Assembly: GCF_000215705.1 (NCBI RefSeq)
Contig: NC_015677.1
Span: 3,174,001 to 3,238,000 of the forward strand
From: Ramlibacter tataouinensis TTB310
GTDB taxonomy: Bacteria > Pseudomonadota > Gammaproteobacteria > Burkholderiales > Burkholderiaceae_C
Direction: 5' to 3'
DNA length: 64,000 nucleotides
Within the stretch, counting starts at the first letter, position 1. The number at the start of each line of letters is the position of its first letter. Of this stretch, positions 33,620-43,108 are shown piece after piece. A model generated the notes under the pieces. It made no database searches. It saw only the letters and a list, made by a program, of their open reading frames with translations, and had not been told where the DNA came from. Made by a program: the position numbers and the translations under genes.

Positions 33620-34096
33620 CTATCCGTCATCTGCTTCATCGCTGACGAGATGCCTTTCTCGATCTTGTCCGCGGAACGGCGCATGCCGAACTATGCGCGA
33701 AGCCTCGTTGTGACCGTGTCCGTCGGCGCATTGGTCGCGCGTGTCAAATTCTTGCTGCGCGCGTTCGACCTCGCCCTCATGTGCGAGTGTCCAGGCGCAC
33801 AACGCAAACACCGGGTCCTTGAGCGTTCGGCCCAGTGGCGTGATCGAGTATTCGACTGCGATCGGCGAGGACGTGATCACGCGACGCGCGATGAGGCCAT
33901 TGCGTTCCAAGCGCCGCAATGCCTGGGTCAGGGCCTTTTGAGTGATGCTGCCCAGGCGTCGCTTAACGGCATTGAACCGCGACGGCTCCGTGCACAGCAC
34001 CGTGAGGATCATGACGGACCACTTGTCCGCTATCTGATCCAGGATGACGCGCGCGGCGAACTCGTCGATCAGCGCTTGCTTCGGCGATTCAGGCAT
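33620..34096 (-). CDS. HxlR-family winged-helix regulator
   Basis: The 158-aa protein carries the HxlR core: ILDQIADKWSVMILTVLCTE, RFNAVKRRLGSITQKALTQA, LRRLERNGLIARRV and VEYSITPLGRTL. The last 40 residues (charged, His/Asp/Arg-rich) extend beyond the family's usual end and may be read-through of a mutated stop. It is divergent from the lipase-like gene; the gap contains ATCCGAAAGATACTATG-type AT-rich dyads where it could bind. Confidence 0.85.
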   Translation of the reverse strand: MPESPKQALIDEFAARVILDQIADKWSVMILTVLCTEPSRFNAVKRRLGSITQKALTQALRRLERNGLIARRVITSSPIAVEYSITPLGRTLKDPVFALCAWTLAHEGEVERAQQEFDTRDQCADGHGHNEASRIVRHAPFRGQDRERHLVSDEADDG

Positions 34097-34197
34097 GCGT
34101 GGTTTCCTCGTGTATCTCTAGGCGACTTCAGGTGCGTGATTGACCTTAGATATCCGAAAGATACTATGAACCGCTCCAAATCACGGAGTGTTGTCAG

Positions 34198-35559
34198 ATG
34201 TCAAAGCAAGCCCAAGATGCAGCGGTGATCATTGCCGGTGCGCAAGTCAGCAGCTCAATCAGGAGTCTGGAAGCTCGTGACGATCCGCCAGCAGGCAACG
34301 GGTGGGGTTCTCTGATCGGCGCATTGATGCTGCGTGCCTTGCAAGCCGCATGTCTGGCGCTCGGGATCGCAACCGCGAGCTTGGCCGCGCCCGTCGAGGC
34401 TGCTGCGCCAGGCGCTACCTTGCTGATCTCGTCAACAAAGCATCCCCTCCCCCCGGATATCAGCGCAAAGGCCACGCTGCTCGTTCACACCATGCCGAGC
34501 ATCCGCGGCGAGGCGACGCGTGCCACGACCCTGCTGTTCGTGCCTCCCGGCACACCGCCGCCAGGCGGCTGGCCGATCGTTGCCTGGGCGCATGGTACGA
34601 CCACCCCCGGGCAGAAGACCTGCGCTCCCAGCCTGAGCCCGGAGCTCGACGGAGGGCTGACACGCGACGGCTTCAAAAGCGACTACACCTTCCAGATCGG
34701 CAGTCTGGTGCAAGCGGGTCACGCCGTTGTGGCGCCCGACTTTGAAGGTCTGGGCGCGAGCGCGAGCGTGCCGTATCCGTACTACAGCGAAGCGAGCCTT
34801 GCCCGATCGCTGATCGCGGGCGTGCGCGCGGCGCGGCAAGCTGAACCGACCCTGTCGGGTCGCTATGCGGTGGTTGGCCACTCCGACGGAGGGCACGCGG
34901 TGCTGGGCGTCGAAGCGCATGCCCATGAAGCACCCGAGCTGGCCTTGGTCGGTACCGTGGCGTCCGTGCCCTACACGTCGATCGCCGCAACCGCCGCAAG
35001 CTTCAGCACGACGGCGAGAACGGCGACTGAGAAGACCACCCTCGAGAACGCACGAATGATGGAGCAGTTTCAAGGTGCGCTGATGACGGTCGGGCTGATG
35101 GTGCAATCACCCGACTTCGATCCGGGCGCGATCATGGGCGGCGACTTGAAGCGTGTTCTGCCAGCGTTCCGCTCGCGATGCTCCGTCAAGGCCATAGCCC
35201 TCCTCGACAGCGCGATCAAGGCGAAAGGAGCCGCCTTTGCCGGCCTCAAACCCGGTTGGGCCGCGCATCCCCGCATGAGCGCATTCCTTGCGGTCAACGA
35301 TCCAGCGGCCAACCCAGGGTTCACCTTGAGTCGGCCGACATTGATCGTTCAGGGAACGGCCGACCCGTTCGTGCTCGAGCCACTGACCGCGAAATTCGTC
35401 GCGAAGCTTCAGTCCACCGGTGCAACTGTGACCTACAAGCGCTACCCCGGTGCCGATCATTTCAGCATCATCAGAGAGGCCGAGGCAGACGTGCTCGCGT
35501 TTCTGCGGGAGCGGTTTCGGCTGCACGACCGGGCTTCGGGGGCCGGTAGGACGCCCTGA
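34198..35559 (+). CDS. Exported alpha/beta hydrolase (secretory lipase-like)
   Basis: The protein has the nucleophile elbow VGHSDGGHAV, the oxyanion region IVAWAHGTTTPGQK, the acid in LIVQGTADPFVLEP and the base in PGADHFSIIRE, the layout of secretory lipases and large esterases. A signal peptide (LQAACLALGIATASLAAP) begins only after residue 44 from the ATG at 34198. That ATG has a good ribosome site (GGAG, 9 bases), while the ATG at 34327 gives the better N-terminus for export but no clear site. It is divergent from the HxlR regulator, which probably controls it. Confidence 0.8.
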   Translation: MSKQAQDAAVIIAGAQVSSSIRSLEARDDPPAGNGWGSLIGALMLRALQAACLALGIATASLAAPVEAAAPGATLLISSTKHPLPPDISAKATLLVHTMPSIRGEATRATTLLFVPPGTPPPGGWPIVAWAHGTTTPGQKTCAPSLSPELDGGLTRDGFKSDYTFQIGSLVQAGHAVVAPDFEGLGASASVPYPYYSEASLARSLIAGVRAARQAEPTLSGRYAVVGHSDGGHAVLGVEAHAHEAPELALVGTVASVPYTSIAATAASFSTTARTATEKTTLENARMMEQFQGALMTVGLMVQSPDFDPGAIMGGDLKRVLPAFRSRCSVKAIALLDSAIKAKGAAFAGLKPGWAAHPRMSAFLAVNDPAANPGFTLSRPTLIVQGTADPFVLEPLTAKFVAKLQSTGATVTYKRYPGADHFSIIREAEADVLAFLRERFRLHDRASGAGRTP

Positions 35560-35643
35560 CGATATCGGGGGCGATAGTGCGGCGCTGCGGCTGGCAGGCA
35601 ACGGCTAGGTGATCGCCGTGCATCAAGGTGTCCGCGATCAGAG

Positions 35644-36045
35644 GTGTGCGCCATCCCGGCAGGACACCGCCTGGCCGAGCGGCGCACCATCCGGCCCGCG
35701 GACCTGGACAGAGAGCGGTTCATCGCCCTGTCACCCGAGGACACGGTGCGCCGCCGCCTGAACCAGGTGCTGGAGGCAGCGGGCGTGCGGCCCACCGTGG
35801 TGGTGGAAACGCCCAACTCCGCCACGGTGACAGCGCTGGTCCAGCGCGGCATCGGCGTGGGCTTGACGAACCCGTTCGCCAACGATGCGGCAACCCGGGG
35901 CGTGGTCTTCCGCCCGTTCCAGGCCGACGTGCACTTCAGGACATTGCTGATCTTCCGCCCGGACACCCAGAAGTCCCGCCTCGTCAAGGAGCTGGTCGCC
36001 TCGCTCATCGCGGCGCGGAACACCAGGCCGGGCGAACCGGTCTGA
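35644..36045 (+). pseudogene. LysR-type regulator, C-terminal half only
   Basis: About 130 residues of a LysR effector-binding domain are intact (ERFIALSPEDTVRRRLNQVL, TVTALVQRGIGVGLTNPFAN, HFRTLLIFRPDTQKSRLVKE). The helix-turn-helix and first lobe are absent, and upstream sequence does not continue the family in any frame. It is a truncated remnant convergent with the TonB-dependent receptor. Confidence 0.75.
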
Positions 36046-36079
36046 CTGCACCGGTCTGACTGCGCAGCCGCCGCGGCCG

Positions 36080-38284
36080 TCAGAAGTCGAACTTCGCCGC
36101 CACCTCGAACGTCCGCCCCGGCGCGATCAGCACCTGGCTGGTGGCGCGGCCGGCGTAGTTGGCGTACAGCTTGTCGGTGAGGTTGCGCACGCGGAAGCTG
36201 AGCAGCGCCGGCTTGAGCCACCAGCTCACCGCCGCGTCGGCCACGGTGTAGCCGTTGATGCGGATGGTGTTGGCCGTGTCGGTGTACATGTGGCTGGTGC
36301 GGTTGACGCCCAGGAAGAACTCCACCGGCACGTCAGCCAGCCGGTAGGTGGCGAAGACGTTGGCCACGCGCTCGGGCACGTTGGCCGGCGTGTTGCCCAC
36401 GCGCGAGACGCCGCCGGCCTCCACCAGGCTGTCGAACCGCGCGTCCAGCGCCGCGTAGTTGCCCGACAGCGTGAGCTGCCGCGTGGCGCGCCAGGCGGCC
36501 GCCAGCTCGATGCCGCGCGAGGACTGCTGGCCGTTGTTGACCGTCACGTTCGGGTTGGCCGCGTCGCGCGAGAGCACGTCGTCCAGCTCGATGCGGTAGA
36601 CGGCCGCCGTCCACTCCAGCCGGGCCTCAGGCAGGCTCTGCTTGAAGCCGACCTCGACCTGCTTGCCGCGCGACAGCGGGAAGGCCGCGTTCGCGGCAGA
36701 CAGCAGGAACAGCGCGCTCACCGGCACCGTGGCATTGGTGTACTGAGCGTAGACGGTGGACGACTTGGTGATGTCGTAAACCGCGCCGAGGCGCACCGCA
36801 TTGGCGCTGTAGCGCTGGTCGAACTGCGTGAAGTTGCCGGTGTTCAGGTCGCGAATGCTGCGCTCCACCTCGATGCGGTCGTGCCGCAGCCCGCCGACGA
36901 GGGTGAGGGCGTCGGTGACGGAGAGCGCGTCTTCCACGAAGGCCGACGCCACCTGGGTGTCGGAGGTCACGTCGGTGCGGTTGCCGGCACCCGTGGTGAG
37001 CGCCGGGTCGCGGTTGAACACGCCCACCTCGGGGTTGAGCGCATCCACCTGCAACGTCGCCACGGTCGCAGGTGAGCCGTTGGAAAAACGCCGCTGGCTA
37101 TCGAAGCCGGTCTTGCTCAGCTCGCTGCCGATGGTGAAGCGGTTGCGCAGGCCGGCCAGCTTGCCGTCGTGGCTGGCATCCAGGCGGTTGAAGACGTAGT
37201 TCTGGTCGTGCGTGATCAGGGTCTGGTCGCGGTTGATGCGGCCGGGCGCCACGAACACCGCGCTTTCGGAGCTGAGGAACACGCGGTCGGCCTTGTTGGC
37301 CGAGAGCTCGTTGCGCACCGTCCACTGCGACGTCGGCCGCCAGGTCAGGCGGCCGCGGAACCAGTAGGTGTCGGACGAGTTGTCCTGGTCCGCGATGTTG
37401 TAGTTCAGGCCGACGAGCCGGCGATCGATCACGCGGCCGTCGGGCGTGCTCACCACGCCGGTCGGCTGCGTGGCGAACGAGGCCGGCACCAGCGGCGTAC
37501 CGTAGTAGGCCTGGTTGTCGTCGCGCAGGTAGTCGAACGACAGATCCAGCCGCAGGGCGCGGCCCAGGTCGAACGCCAGGCCGGTGGTCAGGTGATCGAT
37601 CTTCTCGCCGTTGTTGGCGATGGTGCCCACGCGCGTGTCGTTGCGGCTGTAGTCGATGCGGTAGGCGCCCGCCTCGCCCAGCGCGCCGCCCAGGCCGGCC
37701 GCCGCGCGGTAGGAGCCGTAGCTGCCGTAGCTGACCAACGCCTCGCGGCTGGGGTTCTCACGGTCCGGCCGCTTGGTGATGAAGTTGATCACGCCGCCGA
37801 TGGCGCCATCGCCGTACAGCACGGAAGCCGGACCCTTGAGGATCTCGATGCGCTCGTAGTTCCAGGTGTCCTGCACCCGGTTGACGAAGCCGGCGCCGGA
37901 GGAGCGCATGCCGTCGTACAGGTAGGTGATGTTGGAAAAACCCCGCGTCTGCACGGTGGTGGGCGAGGCCGGCGCCCCGCCGCCGGTGACGCCGGCCGCA
38001 CCGCGCAGCGCCTCGGAGAACGTGCGCGCGCCGCGCTGCTGGATCACGTCCTGCGACAGGATCTCCACCGAGGCTGGCGTCTCGCGCAGCGTCAGGCCCA
38101 GGCGCGACGCGGTGTTGCTCGGCGTAGCCAGCTGCAGCGTGCTGCCGTCGCGGCTGCCCTGCACCTCCACGGCGCGCAGCTGCGCCTCGCTCGCCGGCTG
38201 AGCCCAGGCAGCGCCGCAAGTGGCCAGTGCAGCGGCCTGCGCGAGCAGGGTGGTCTTGAACTTGGTGTTGATGTTGGTGTTCAT
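36080..38284 (-). CDS. TonB-dependent outer-membrane receptor (siderophore-receptor family, likely metal uptake)
   Basis: The 734-aa protein has a signal peptide (AAALATCGAAWAQ), a plug domain (residues about 50-170, GLTLRETPASVEILSQDVIQ, VQTRGFSNITYLYDGMR and RIEILKGPASVLYGDGAIGG) and a 22-strand barrel ending in the outer-membrane insertion signal FEVAAKFDF. By sequence it belongs with ferric-siderophore receptors. However it is the last gene of an operon that starts with a Zur-like repressor, so its substrate may be a zinc chelate. It follows the second ABC permease gene by 27 bases. Confidence 0.9.
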   Translation of the reverse strand: MNTNINTKFKTTLLAQAAALATCGAAWAQPASEAQLRAVEVQGSRDGSTLQLATPSNTASRLGLTLRETPASVEILSQDVIQQRGARTFSEALRGAAGVTGGGAPASPTTVQTRGFSNITYLYDGMRSSGAGFVNRVQDTWNYERIEILKGPASVLYGDGAIGGVINFITKRPDRENPSREALVSYGSYGSYRAAAGLGGALGEAGAYRIDYSRNDTRVGTIANNGEKIDHLTTGLAFDLGRALRLDLSFDYLRDDNQAYYGTPLVPASFATQPTGVVSTPDGRVIDRRLVGLNYNIADQDNSSDTYWFRGRLTWRPTSQWTVRNELSANKADRVFLSSESAVFVAPGRINRDQTLITHDQNYVFNRLDASHDGKLAGLRNRFTIGSELSKTGFDSQRRFSNGSPATVATLQVDALNPEVGVFNRDPALTTGAGNRTDVTSDTQVASAFVEDALSVTDALTLVGGLRHDRIEVERSIRDLNTGNFTQFDQRYSANAVRLGAVYDITKSSTVYAQYTNATVPVSALFLLSAANAAFPLSRGKQVEVGFKQSLPEARLEWTAAVYRIELDDVLSRDAANPNVTVNNGQQSSRGIELAAAWRATRQLTLSGNYAALDARFDSLVEAGGVSRVGNTPANVPERVANVFATYRLADVPVEFFLGVNRTSHMYTDTANTIRINGYTVADAAVSWWLKPALLSFRVRNLTDKLYANYAGRATSQVLIAPGRTFEVAAKFDF

Positions 38285-38311
38285 TTCTTCTCCAATCGGT
38301 TGCGTTCGGGT

Positions 38312-39772
38312 TCAGACCACGCTGTAGCGCCGCAGGCGCCAGAGCGCCAGGCCCAGCAGAAAGGCGCAGGGCAGCAGCAGCAGCGCGAGCGAGCGCGCCG
38401 CCTGTACGCGCAGCAGCGCGTTGCTCTCTTCCTGCCAGACAAAGCGCGGGATGGACGCAAAATCGGCCTCGGCCAGCGCGATGCCGCCGTCGATGCGCGG
38501 CGTGAAGAAGCCGCGCCAGGCCGCGTGGTAGCCATTGATCTGCTGCATGAAGTGGCCGTAGCGCCGCGCGCCGGTACCGGCCAGCGCCGTCATCGACTCG
38601 TAGGCCAGGGCGGCCGGCGAGACGAAGCTGTAGCGCGCCACCAGTTGCTGCTGGCGGGCCTGTTGCGCGTCGAAGCGGTCCAGCTCGGGCTGGATTTCCT
38701 GGTCCACCTGCTTCTGGATGCGCCAGCTGGCCAGGGAGCGGCCGCTCATCTCGATGCGGCCGTTCCTGGGCACCAGCACGTCGGGCTCGGCCATGTAGCG
38801 GTAGTCGGCCGCCAGCAGCTTGCTGTAGCGGTTCATGGCCTCCACCGTCACCAGCCGGGTGCGCGTGGCCAGCTCGGTGCGCGAGGGTGCGGGGCTGACC
38901 GTGGTGACTACCAGGTTCAGCAGCACCGGCGCGATCAGCACCAGCACCACCCAGGCGATGACCAGCACCATGGCGTTGGTGGCCGAAGCGCGGCCGAAGG
39001 CGTTGACCGCCACGACCAGCGCGAACCAGAACAGCGCGTAGGCGCCCACCAGCAGCGCCCACCACAGCGTGGCCTCGCCGGCCGCCAGCGCCTGCGGGCG
39101 CGCCAGCAGCAGCACCGCCACCGGCACGCCCACCGCCAGGCCGAGCAGCACGCCGGCGCGCACCGCGATCTTGCCCGCCACCAGCGTGCCCAGCGCCAGC
39201 GGCTGCGACAGCAGCAGCCGGAGCGTGCCGCTCTCGCGCTCGGCCGACAGCAGGTTGTAGCTGAGCGCGAAGATCAGCAGCGGCAGCAGGTAGACGATGA
39301 CGAACGCCAGGTCGAAGTGCCCGGACAGCAGGTGCCAGGGGTTCTCGATGTCGTTGTTGTGGATGAAGTGGATCTTGCTCTGGTGCGTGACCTTGAACTG
39401 CCCGGGGAACAGGTCGGTCTGCCCCAGCGCCACCGGCGTGAGCGGCGCGCTGGGCATGAGCGCGTGCTGCGCGCCGTAGCCGCTGGCCATGCGCGCCGGG
39501 TCGGCCGGGTTCTGGAACGGCGCCGGCTTGTCCTGCCCCGCCAGGATGCGGCGCAGGAAGGCCAGCTGCCCGGCGCGGGTCTGGGCGTCGTCGGCCACGA
39601 TGGCCGCCTGCGCGCGGTCGCGCAGCGCCGTCTGGTGCAGGCCGTTGTAGAGGGCATAGCCGATCAAGAGCAGGAACAGCCCGCCGGCCAGCCACAGGCT
39701 GCGTTCGGCCAGCAGCAGGCGCAGTTCCTGCGCCATCACCAGGCGCAAGCGCGCGGCATCGAACTTCGTCAT
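38312..39772 (-). CDS. ABC-2 type permease subunit (DUF3526-like)
   Basis: The 486-aa membrane protein starts with a helix (SLWLAGGLFLLLIGYALYNG), has a large periplasmic loop (about residues 45-160), and then a cluster of helices (FVIVYLLPLLIFALSYNLLS, with the ABC-2 feature AERESGTLRLLLSQPLALG). A second periplasmic loop and one C-terminal helix follow. The ATG at 39772 has the site AAGGAGCAACGC. It is a paralogue of the next gene upstream; the two likely form a heterodimer. The role in metal handling is inferred from the operon. Confidence 0.85.
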   Translation of the reverse strand: MTKFDAARLRLVMAQELRLLLAERSLWLAGGLFLLLIGYALYNGLHQTALRDRAQAAIVADDAQTRAGQLAFLRRILAGQDKPAPFQNPADPARMASGYGAQHALMPSAPLTPVALGQTDLFPGQFKVTHQSKIHFIHNNDIENPWHLLSGHFDLAFVIVYLLPLLIFALSYNLLSAERESGTLRLLLSQPLALGTLVAGKIAVRAGVLLGLAVGVPVAVLLLARPQALAAGEATLWWALLVGAYALFWFALVVAVNAFGRASATNAMVLVIAWVVLVLIAPVLLNLVVTTVSPAPSRTELATRTRLVTVEAMNRYSKLLAADYRYMAEPDVLVPRNGRIEMSGRSLASWRIQKQVDQEIQPELDRFDAQQARQQQLVARYSFVSPAALAYESMTALAGTGARRYGHFMQQINGYHAAWRGFFTPRIDGGIALAEADFASIPRFVWQEESNALLRVQAARSLALLLLPCAFLLGLALWRLRRYSVV

Positions 39773-39785
39773 GTGCGTTGCTCCT

Positions 39786-41183
39786 TCAGATCGCGCGCTG
39801 GCGCCGCACCGCCCACAAGGCGAAACCGAGGGCCAGCAGCAGGTTGGCGGCCAGGACGGCCAGCGTGTGCGCGTGGCGCGCCAGCGCCCAGCCGGCCGGC
39901 GGCGCGTGGTAGTGGAACGGCGGCACCTTGGCCCACAGATCGGGGCCGGCCTGGTAGGCGAAGTGCTGGTCGCCCAGCGGGTCGGCATGGGCCACCAGGT
40001 CCGTGCTCATCACGTCCTGGATCAGGCGGCGGTGCCGCTCGGCGGCGTTGGTGAAGTCGCGGTGGTGGCCGAAGTCCGTTCCGGCCAGCCCCATCGAGTA
40101 CGCCCGCACGGCCAGCAGCGGCAGCAGCAAGCCGCTCCACTCCTGCACGCGCTGCTGCTGCTCGTAGGTGTCCCACAGCCGGCCGTAGTGCCGGTCGTAG
40201 ACGCCATAGGCCGACTGGTCGTCGATCTGCAGCGCCAGGCCCCACTGGGACAGCGGCACGTCGCGGCCCCAGCGCTCGGTGGTGCCGAAGGCCTGCTGCC
40301 ACACCTTGTCCGAGGTGGCCTTCAGGTTGGCGCCCAGCTCCTTCTGGAACTCCAGCTTGGTCGGGCTGGGGTAGGCCAGGCGCGAGACCTCGGACAGCAC
40401 GCGCGGCGCGATCACCACCGCGCCGATCCACAGCCCCAGCAGCACCGTGATGGCGATGCGCGAGCTGGACGCCAACGCCGACACGCCCAGCACCAGGAAC
40501 ACGAAAGCGCCCAGGTACAGGGCGTAGCCCAGCGAGAGTGCGGCGAAGCGGGCCAGGGCATCCAGCCGTTCACCCGCTTCGGCGCCCCAGGCCACCGCGG
40601 CCGCCGCGGCCAGCGCCGCCGGCACCAGCAGCAGCGCCAGGCTGCCGGCCAGCGCCAGCGCCTTGCCCGCCAGCAGCCGCCAGGGCGAGACGCCCAGGCT
40701 CAGCGTCTGGCGCAGGATGCCCTGCTCGCGCTCGCCGGCCAGCGCGTTGAAGCCCAGCACGATGACCAGCAGCGGCCCCAGGATCTGCAGCACCCAGGCC
40801 GGCGACAGGTCGCCGAAGCGCTGCAGGCCGGTGGCGTCCTGCGCCGGGCGGAACTTCACCTCGGCCTGGCGGTGCGCCTGCAGCCACAGCGTGCCGCCGA
40901 TGTAGGGGTTGATGCCCGGGTCCACGATGGCCAGCGCCGGCTCGGGCCGGAAGGCGTGCAGGCCCTGGTGGGCGGCGTCGTGCGGGTGGCGGCGGTCCTG
41001 CCGCAGCCAGTCCTGGTAGTCCAGCCGGCTGGCCACCGCCTGCTCGGCGCGCACCTCGCTCTGGCGCGCGTAGCCCACGGCCAGCGCCGTGAGCACCAGT
41101 AGCAGCACCAGCCCGCCGGCCCAGGCCAGGCGGCCGTCGCGCCAGCGCTCCAGGATGTCCTTGCTTGCGATCAGCAGCGCCAT
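39786..41183 (-). CDS. ABC-2 type permease subunit (DUF3526-like)
   Basis: The 465-aa protein has the same layout as its neighbour: N-terminal helix (LAWAGGLVLLLVLTALAVGY), large periplasmic loop, helix cluster with LVIVLGFNALAGEREQGILR and QTLSLGVSPWRLLAGKALAL, second loop rich in His (FGHHRDF, FHYHAPP) and a final helix. The His-rich loop would suit metal contact. The ATG at 41183 follows AGGAGCTGACC, two bases after the ATPase stop. Confidence 0.85.
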   Translation of the reverse strand: MALLIASKDILERWRDGRLAWAGGLVLLLVLTALAVGYARQSEVRAEQAVASRLDYQDWLRQDRRHPHDAAHQGLHAFRPEPALAIVDPGINPYIGGTLWLQAHRQAEVKFRPAQDATGLQRFGDLSPAWVLQILGPLLVIVLGFNALAGEREQGILRQTLSLGVSPWRLLAGKALALAGSLALLLVPAALAAAAAVAWGAEAGERLDALARFAALSLGYALYLGAFVFLVLGVSALASSSRIAITVLLGLWIGAVVIAPRVLSEVSRLAYPSPTKLEFQKELGANLKATSDKVWQQAFGTTERWGRDVPLSQWGLALQIDDQSAYGVYDRHYGRLWDTYEQQQRVQEWSGLLLPLLAVRAYSMGLAGTDFGHHRDFTNAAERHRRLIQDVMSTDLVAHADPLGDQHFAYQAGPDLWAKVPPFHYHAPPAGWALARHAHTLAVLAANLLLALGFALWAVRRQRAI

Positions 41184-41185
41184 GG

Positions 41186-41890
41186 TCAGCTCCTCATGTG
41201 CTGCAGGTAGAGCGCCTGCAGGTCGGTGTCGCTGATGCGCGCGCTGTCCAGGCTGTCCACCAGGCGGCCGCGCTTCATGATCCCCACGCGGGTGGCCGTG
41301 TGCTTGGCATGGAACAGGTCGTGCGTGGTGGTCAGCACCGCCACACCGCTGTCGGCGGCCTTCCTCAGCAGCGCCGAGAACTCGCTGGCGGCCTGCGGGT
41401 CCAGGCCCGAGGTGGGCTCGTCCAGCAGCAGGGCCCGGGCCTGCTTGGCCAGGGCGACCGCGATCCAGATCTTCTGGCGCATGCCCTTGGAGTACTGCGA
41501 CACGCGCTTGTCGGCGGCCTGGGCGTCCAGGCCCACCTCCTTTATCAGCTGCAGCAGCCGCTCGCGCGGCAGCGGTTTGCCCAGCGCCAGTGCCGAGAAG
41601 TAGCGCAGGTTCTCCAGGCCGGAGAGCACGCCGTACAGCATCACCTGCTCGGGGATGTAGGCCACGTGCTGCTTGGTGGTCACGGGGTGGCGGGTCACGT
41701 CCACGCCGTTGATCCGCACCTCGCCCTCGTCCGGCGCGATGAAGTTGAGGAACAGGTTGATGGTGGTGGTCTTGCCGGCGCCGTTGGCGCCCAGCAGGCA
41801 ATAGATTTCGCCGGGCTGGATGTCCAGGTCGAGGTGGTCCAGCGCGGTCTGCGCGCCGTAGCGCTTGGTCAGGCCGAGGGCTTGAAGCAT
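41186..41890 (-). CDS. ABC transporter ATP-binding protein (ABC-2 exporter type)
   Basis: This 234-aa ATPase has Walker A GANGAGKTTTINLFL, Q-loop AYIPEQVMLYG, signature YSKGMRQKIWIAVAL, Walker B ALLLDEPTSGLDP and H-loop LTTTHDLFHA. It pairs with the two permeases downstream. The signature YSKGM (in place of LSGGQ) is usual in the ABC-2 group. Confidence 0.92.
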   Translation of the reverse strand: MLQALGLTKRYGAQTALDHLDLDIQPGEIYCLLGANGAGKTTTINLFLNFIAPDEGEVRINGVDVTRHPVTTKQHVAYIPEQVMLYGVLSGLENLRYFSALALGKPLPRERLLQLIKEVGLDAQAADKRVSQYSKGMRQKIWIAVALAKQARALLLDEPTSGLDPQAASEFSALLRKAADSGVAVLTTTHDLFHAKHTATRVGIMKRGRLVDSLDSARISDTDLQALYLQHMRS

Positions 41891-41993
41891 GGGAGCTCCT
41901 GGTGGACGGAAAGGCGGAACGGATCGGCAGCAGCCATCCGCCCGCGTCATTGGGACGGCCGGCTGGTGCGGCGGAGCGCGAACGCGCGGGGTG

Positions 41994-42425
41994 CTAGAGG
42001 AGCGGAGGCGGGCCGCGCGCGTGGAAGGGCGCAGCAGGCGTGGCCGGGACGGCGAGAGCCGGTTTTGCGAGCGGGGCGGGAGCGGCGGGCGCCGAATCGC
42101 CCAGCACGGCGAGATGGAGTACCACGTCGCCGTGGCTCTGCTGGTCGAAGAGACGGCAATCGCCGCTCTCCTCATGCGACGCCATCAGTTCGGCCAGCCA
42201 CCCGATTGCGTGGGCGTACGCGTCCTCGCCATGGGCGTCCGCTACCTCGTGGTCAGGCGCATGGGCATGCGCCAGCGCCGCCGCAGGGCCCGCTCCCAGG
42301 GCGGGCGCATGCAGCACCCGGTGCACCAGGCCCAGCGACTGCGCCAGCAGCAAGGCCAGCACCAGTGCCACAACGCCGGTGCAGCGCAGCGGCGACACGG
42401 GGTCACGCAGGATCTGGCGGAGCAT
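41994..42425 (-). CDS. His-rich membrane-anchored or exported protein of unknown function
   Basis: The 143-aa product has one N-terminal hydrophobic segment (CTGVVALVLALLLAQSLGLV) and then a His/Asp/Ala-rich section (AHAHAPDHEVADAHGEDAYA, and CRLFDQQSHGD) with a Pro/Ala tail. Its His content and place between the Zur-like gene and the ABC genes fit a periplasmic zinc-binding protein. No family with known activity is recognised. The ATG at 42425 is chosen since it leaves the membrane segment near the N-terminus. Confidence 0.6.
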   Translation of the reverse strand: MLRQILRDPVSPLRCTGVVALVLALLLAQSLGLVHRVLHAPALGAGPAAALAHAHAPDHEVADAHGEDAYAHAIGWLAELMASHEESGDCRLFDQQSHGDVVLHLAVLGDSAPAAPAPLAKPALAVPATPAAPFHARGPPPLL

Positions 42426-42498
42426 CAAGCCGCTCCGCTTTCGATAGCTGCTCCCCAAGCACCGTTGCGGGCTGGAGGTTGATTTGGATCAAGACCCA

Positions 42499-42993
42499 TC
42501 ATCGACTGCCCCGGGGCTGCGCTTCCGTGGCACAGCCTGCGCAGCGCCCATGCACTGCCACCTCGACGGAATGCCCTTCGTGGCCGGCGGCCTCCAGCGC
42601 CTTGAGCACCTGCCGTGCCGCGGCGCCCAGCTTGTCGGCGCCATCGTCCAGGCGGAACTGCCGGTGGCAGTCGTCGCACTCGAAGCGCGGCACGGCTTCC
42701 CCCTCGGGCGCCGTCACGGCCAGCGAAAAGCGGGAGACGCGCTGCGCATCCACGGCACGGCGCAGCAGGCCGGCGGCGACGAAGCGGTCGAGCAGGCGGT
42801 ACACCGTGACGCGGTCGACCGCCGCGCCCTCCCCGGCCAATGCGTCCTGCACTTCGGCGTGCGACAACACCGGGTCGTCACCCTGCGTGAACAGCCGCGC
42901 GAGCGCGAGCGTCGCCGCCGTACGGCGCAGCCCGGCCGAGGCCAGGGCCTCGTCGATCAGGGCATCGGTTTGCGGTGTGAAAGGCATGGGCAT
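42499..42993 (-). CDS. Fur-family metalloregulator (Zur-like)
   Basis: The protein (164 aa) has the Fur winged helix (residues 10-80, ALASAGLRRTAATLALARLF, SHAEVQDAL, VDRVTVYRLLDRFVAAGLL) and a dimerisation/metal domain with structural-zinc cysteines FECDDCHRQF and CAGC, as well as GHEGHSVEVAVHG. These cysteines and the adjacent zinc-type genes (ZIP fragment, His-rich protein) favour Zur over Fur. The start is uncertain (ATG at 42993, 42987 or an upstream codon at 43017). It is the first gene of the leftward operon and probably represses itself. Confidence 0.8.
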   Translation of the reverse strand: MPMPFTPQTDALIDEALASAGLRRTAATLALARLFTQGDDPVLSHAEVQDALAGEGAAVDRVTVYRLLDRFVAAGLLRRAVDAQRVSRFSLAVTAPEGEAVPRFECDDCHRQFRLDDGADKLGAAARQVLKALEAAGHEGHSVEVAVHGRCAGCATEAQPRGSR

Positions 42994-43021
42994 CGGAGGC
43001 GAGCAGGCGAAAGCCAATAAC

Positions 43022-43062
43022 GCAACGCAGTTGCACTACACTAACTTTCGCAACACGGTTGC
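43022..43062. promoter_or_regulatory. Two GCAAC-N3-GTTGC palindromes, Zur operator candidate
   Basis: GCAACGCAGTTGC (43022-43034) and GCAACACGGTTGC (43050-43062) share identical half-sites and are 28 bases apart. They lie between the start of the Fur-family gene and the divergent ZIP fragment, where a Zur box controlling both directions is expected. Confidence 0.55.
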
Positions 43063-43108
43063 AATTCTAGCCACGAGCCGAGCCGCGGCGCTACCTTCTT
43101 TTTTGACG

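Noticed and set aside
37169..40054. Long plus-strand frames opposite the TonB and ABC genes
   Set aside because: They are Arg/Gln/His-rich shadows of strongly coding minus-strand genes, with no ribosome sites or family motifs.
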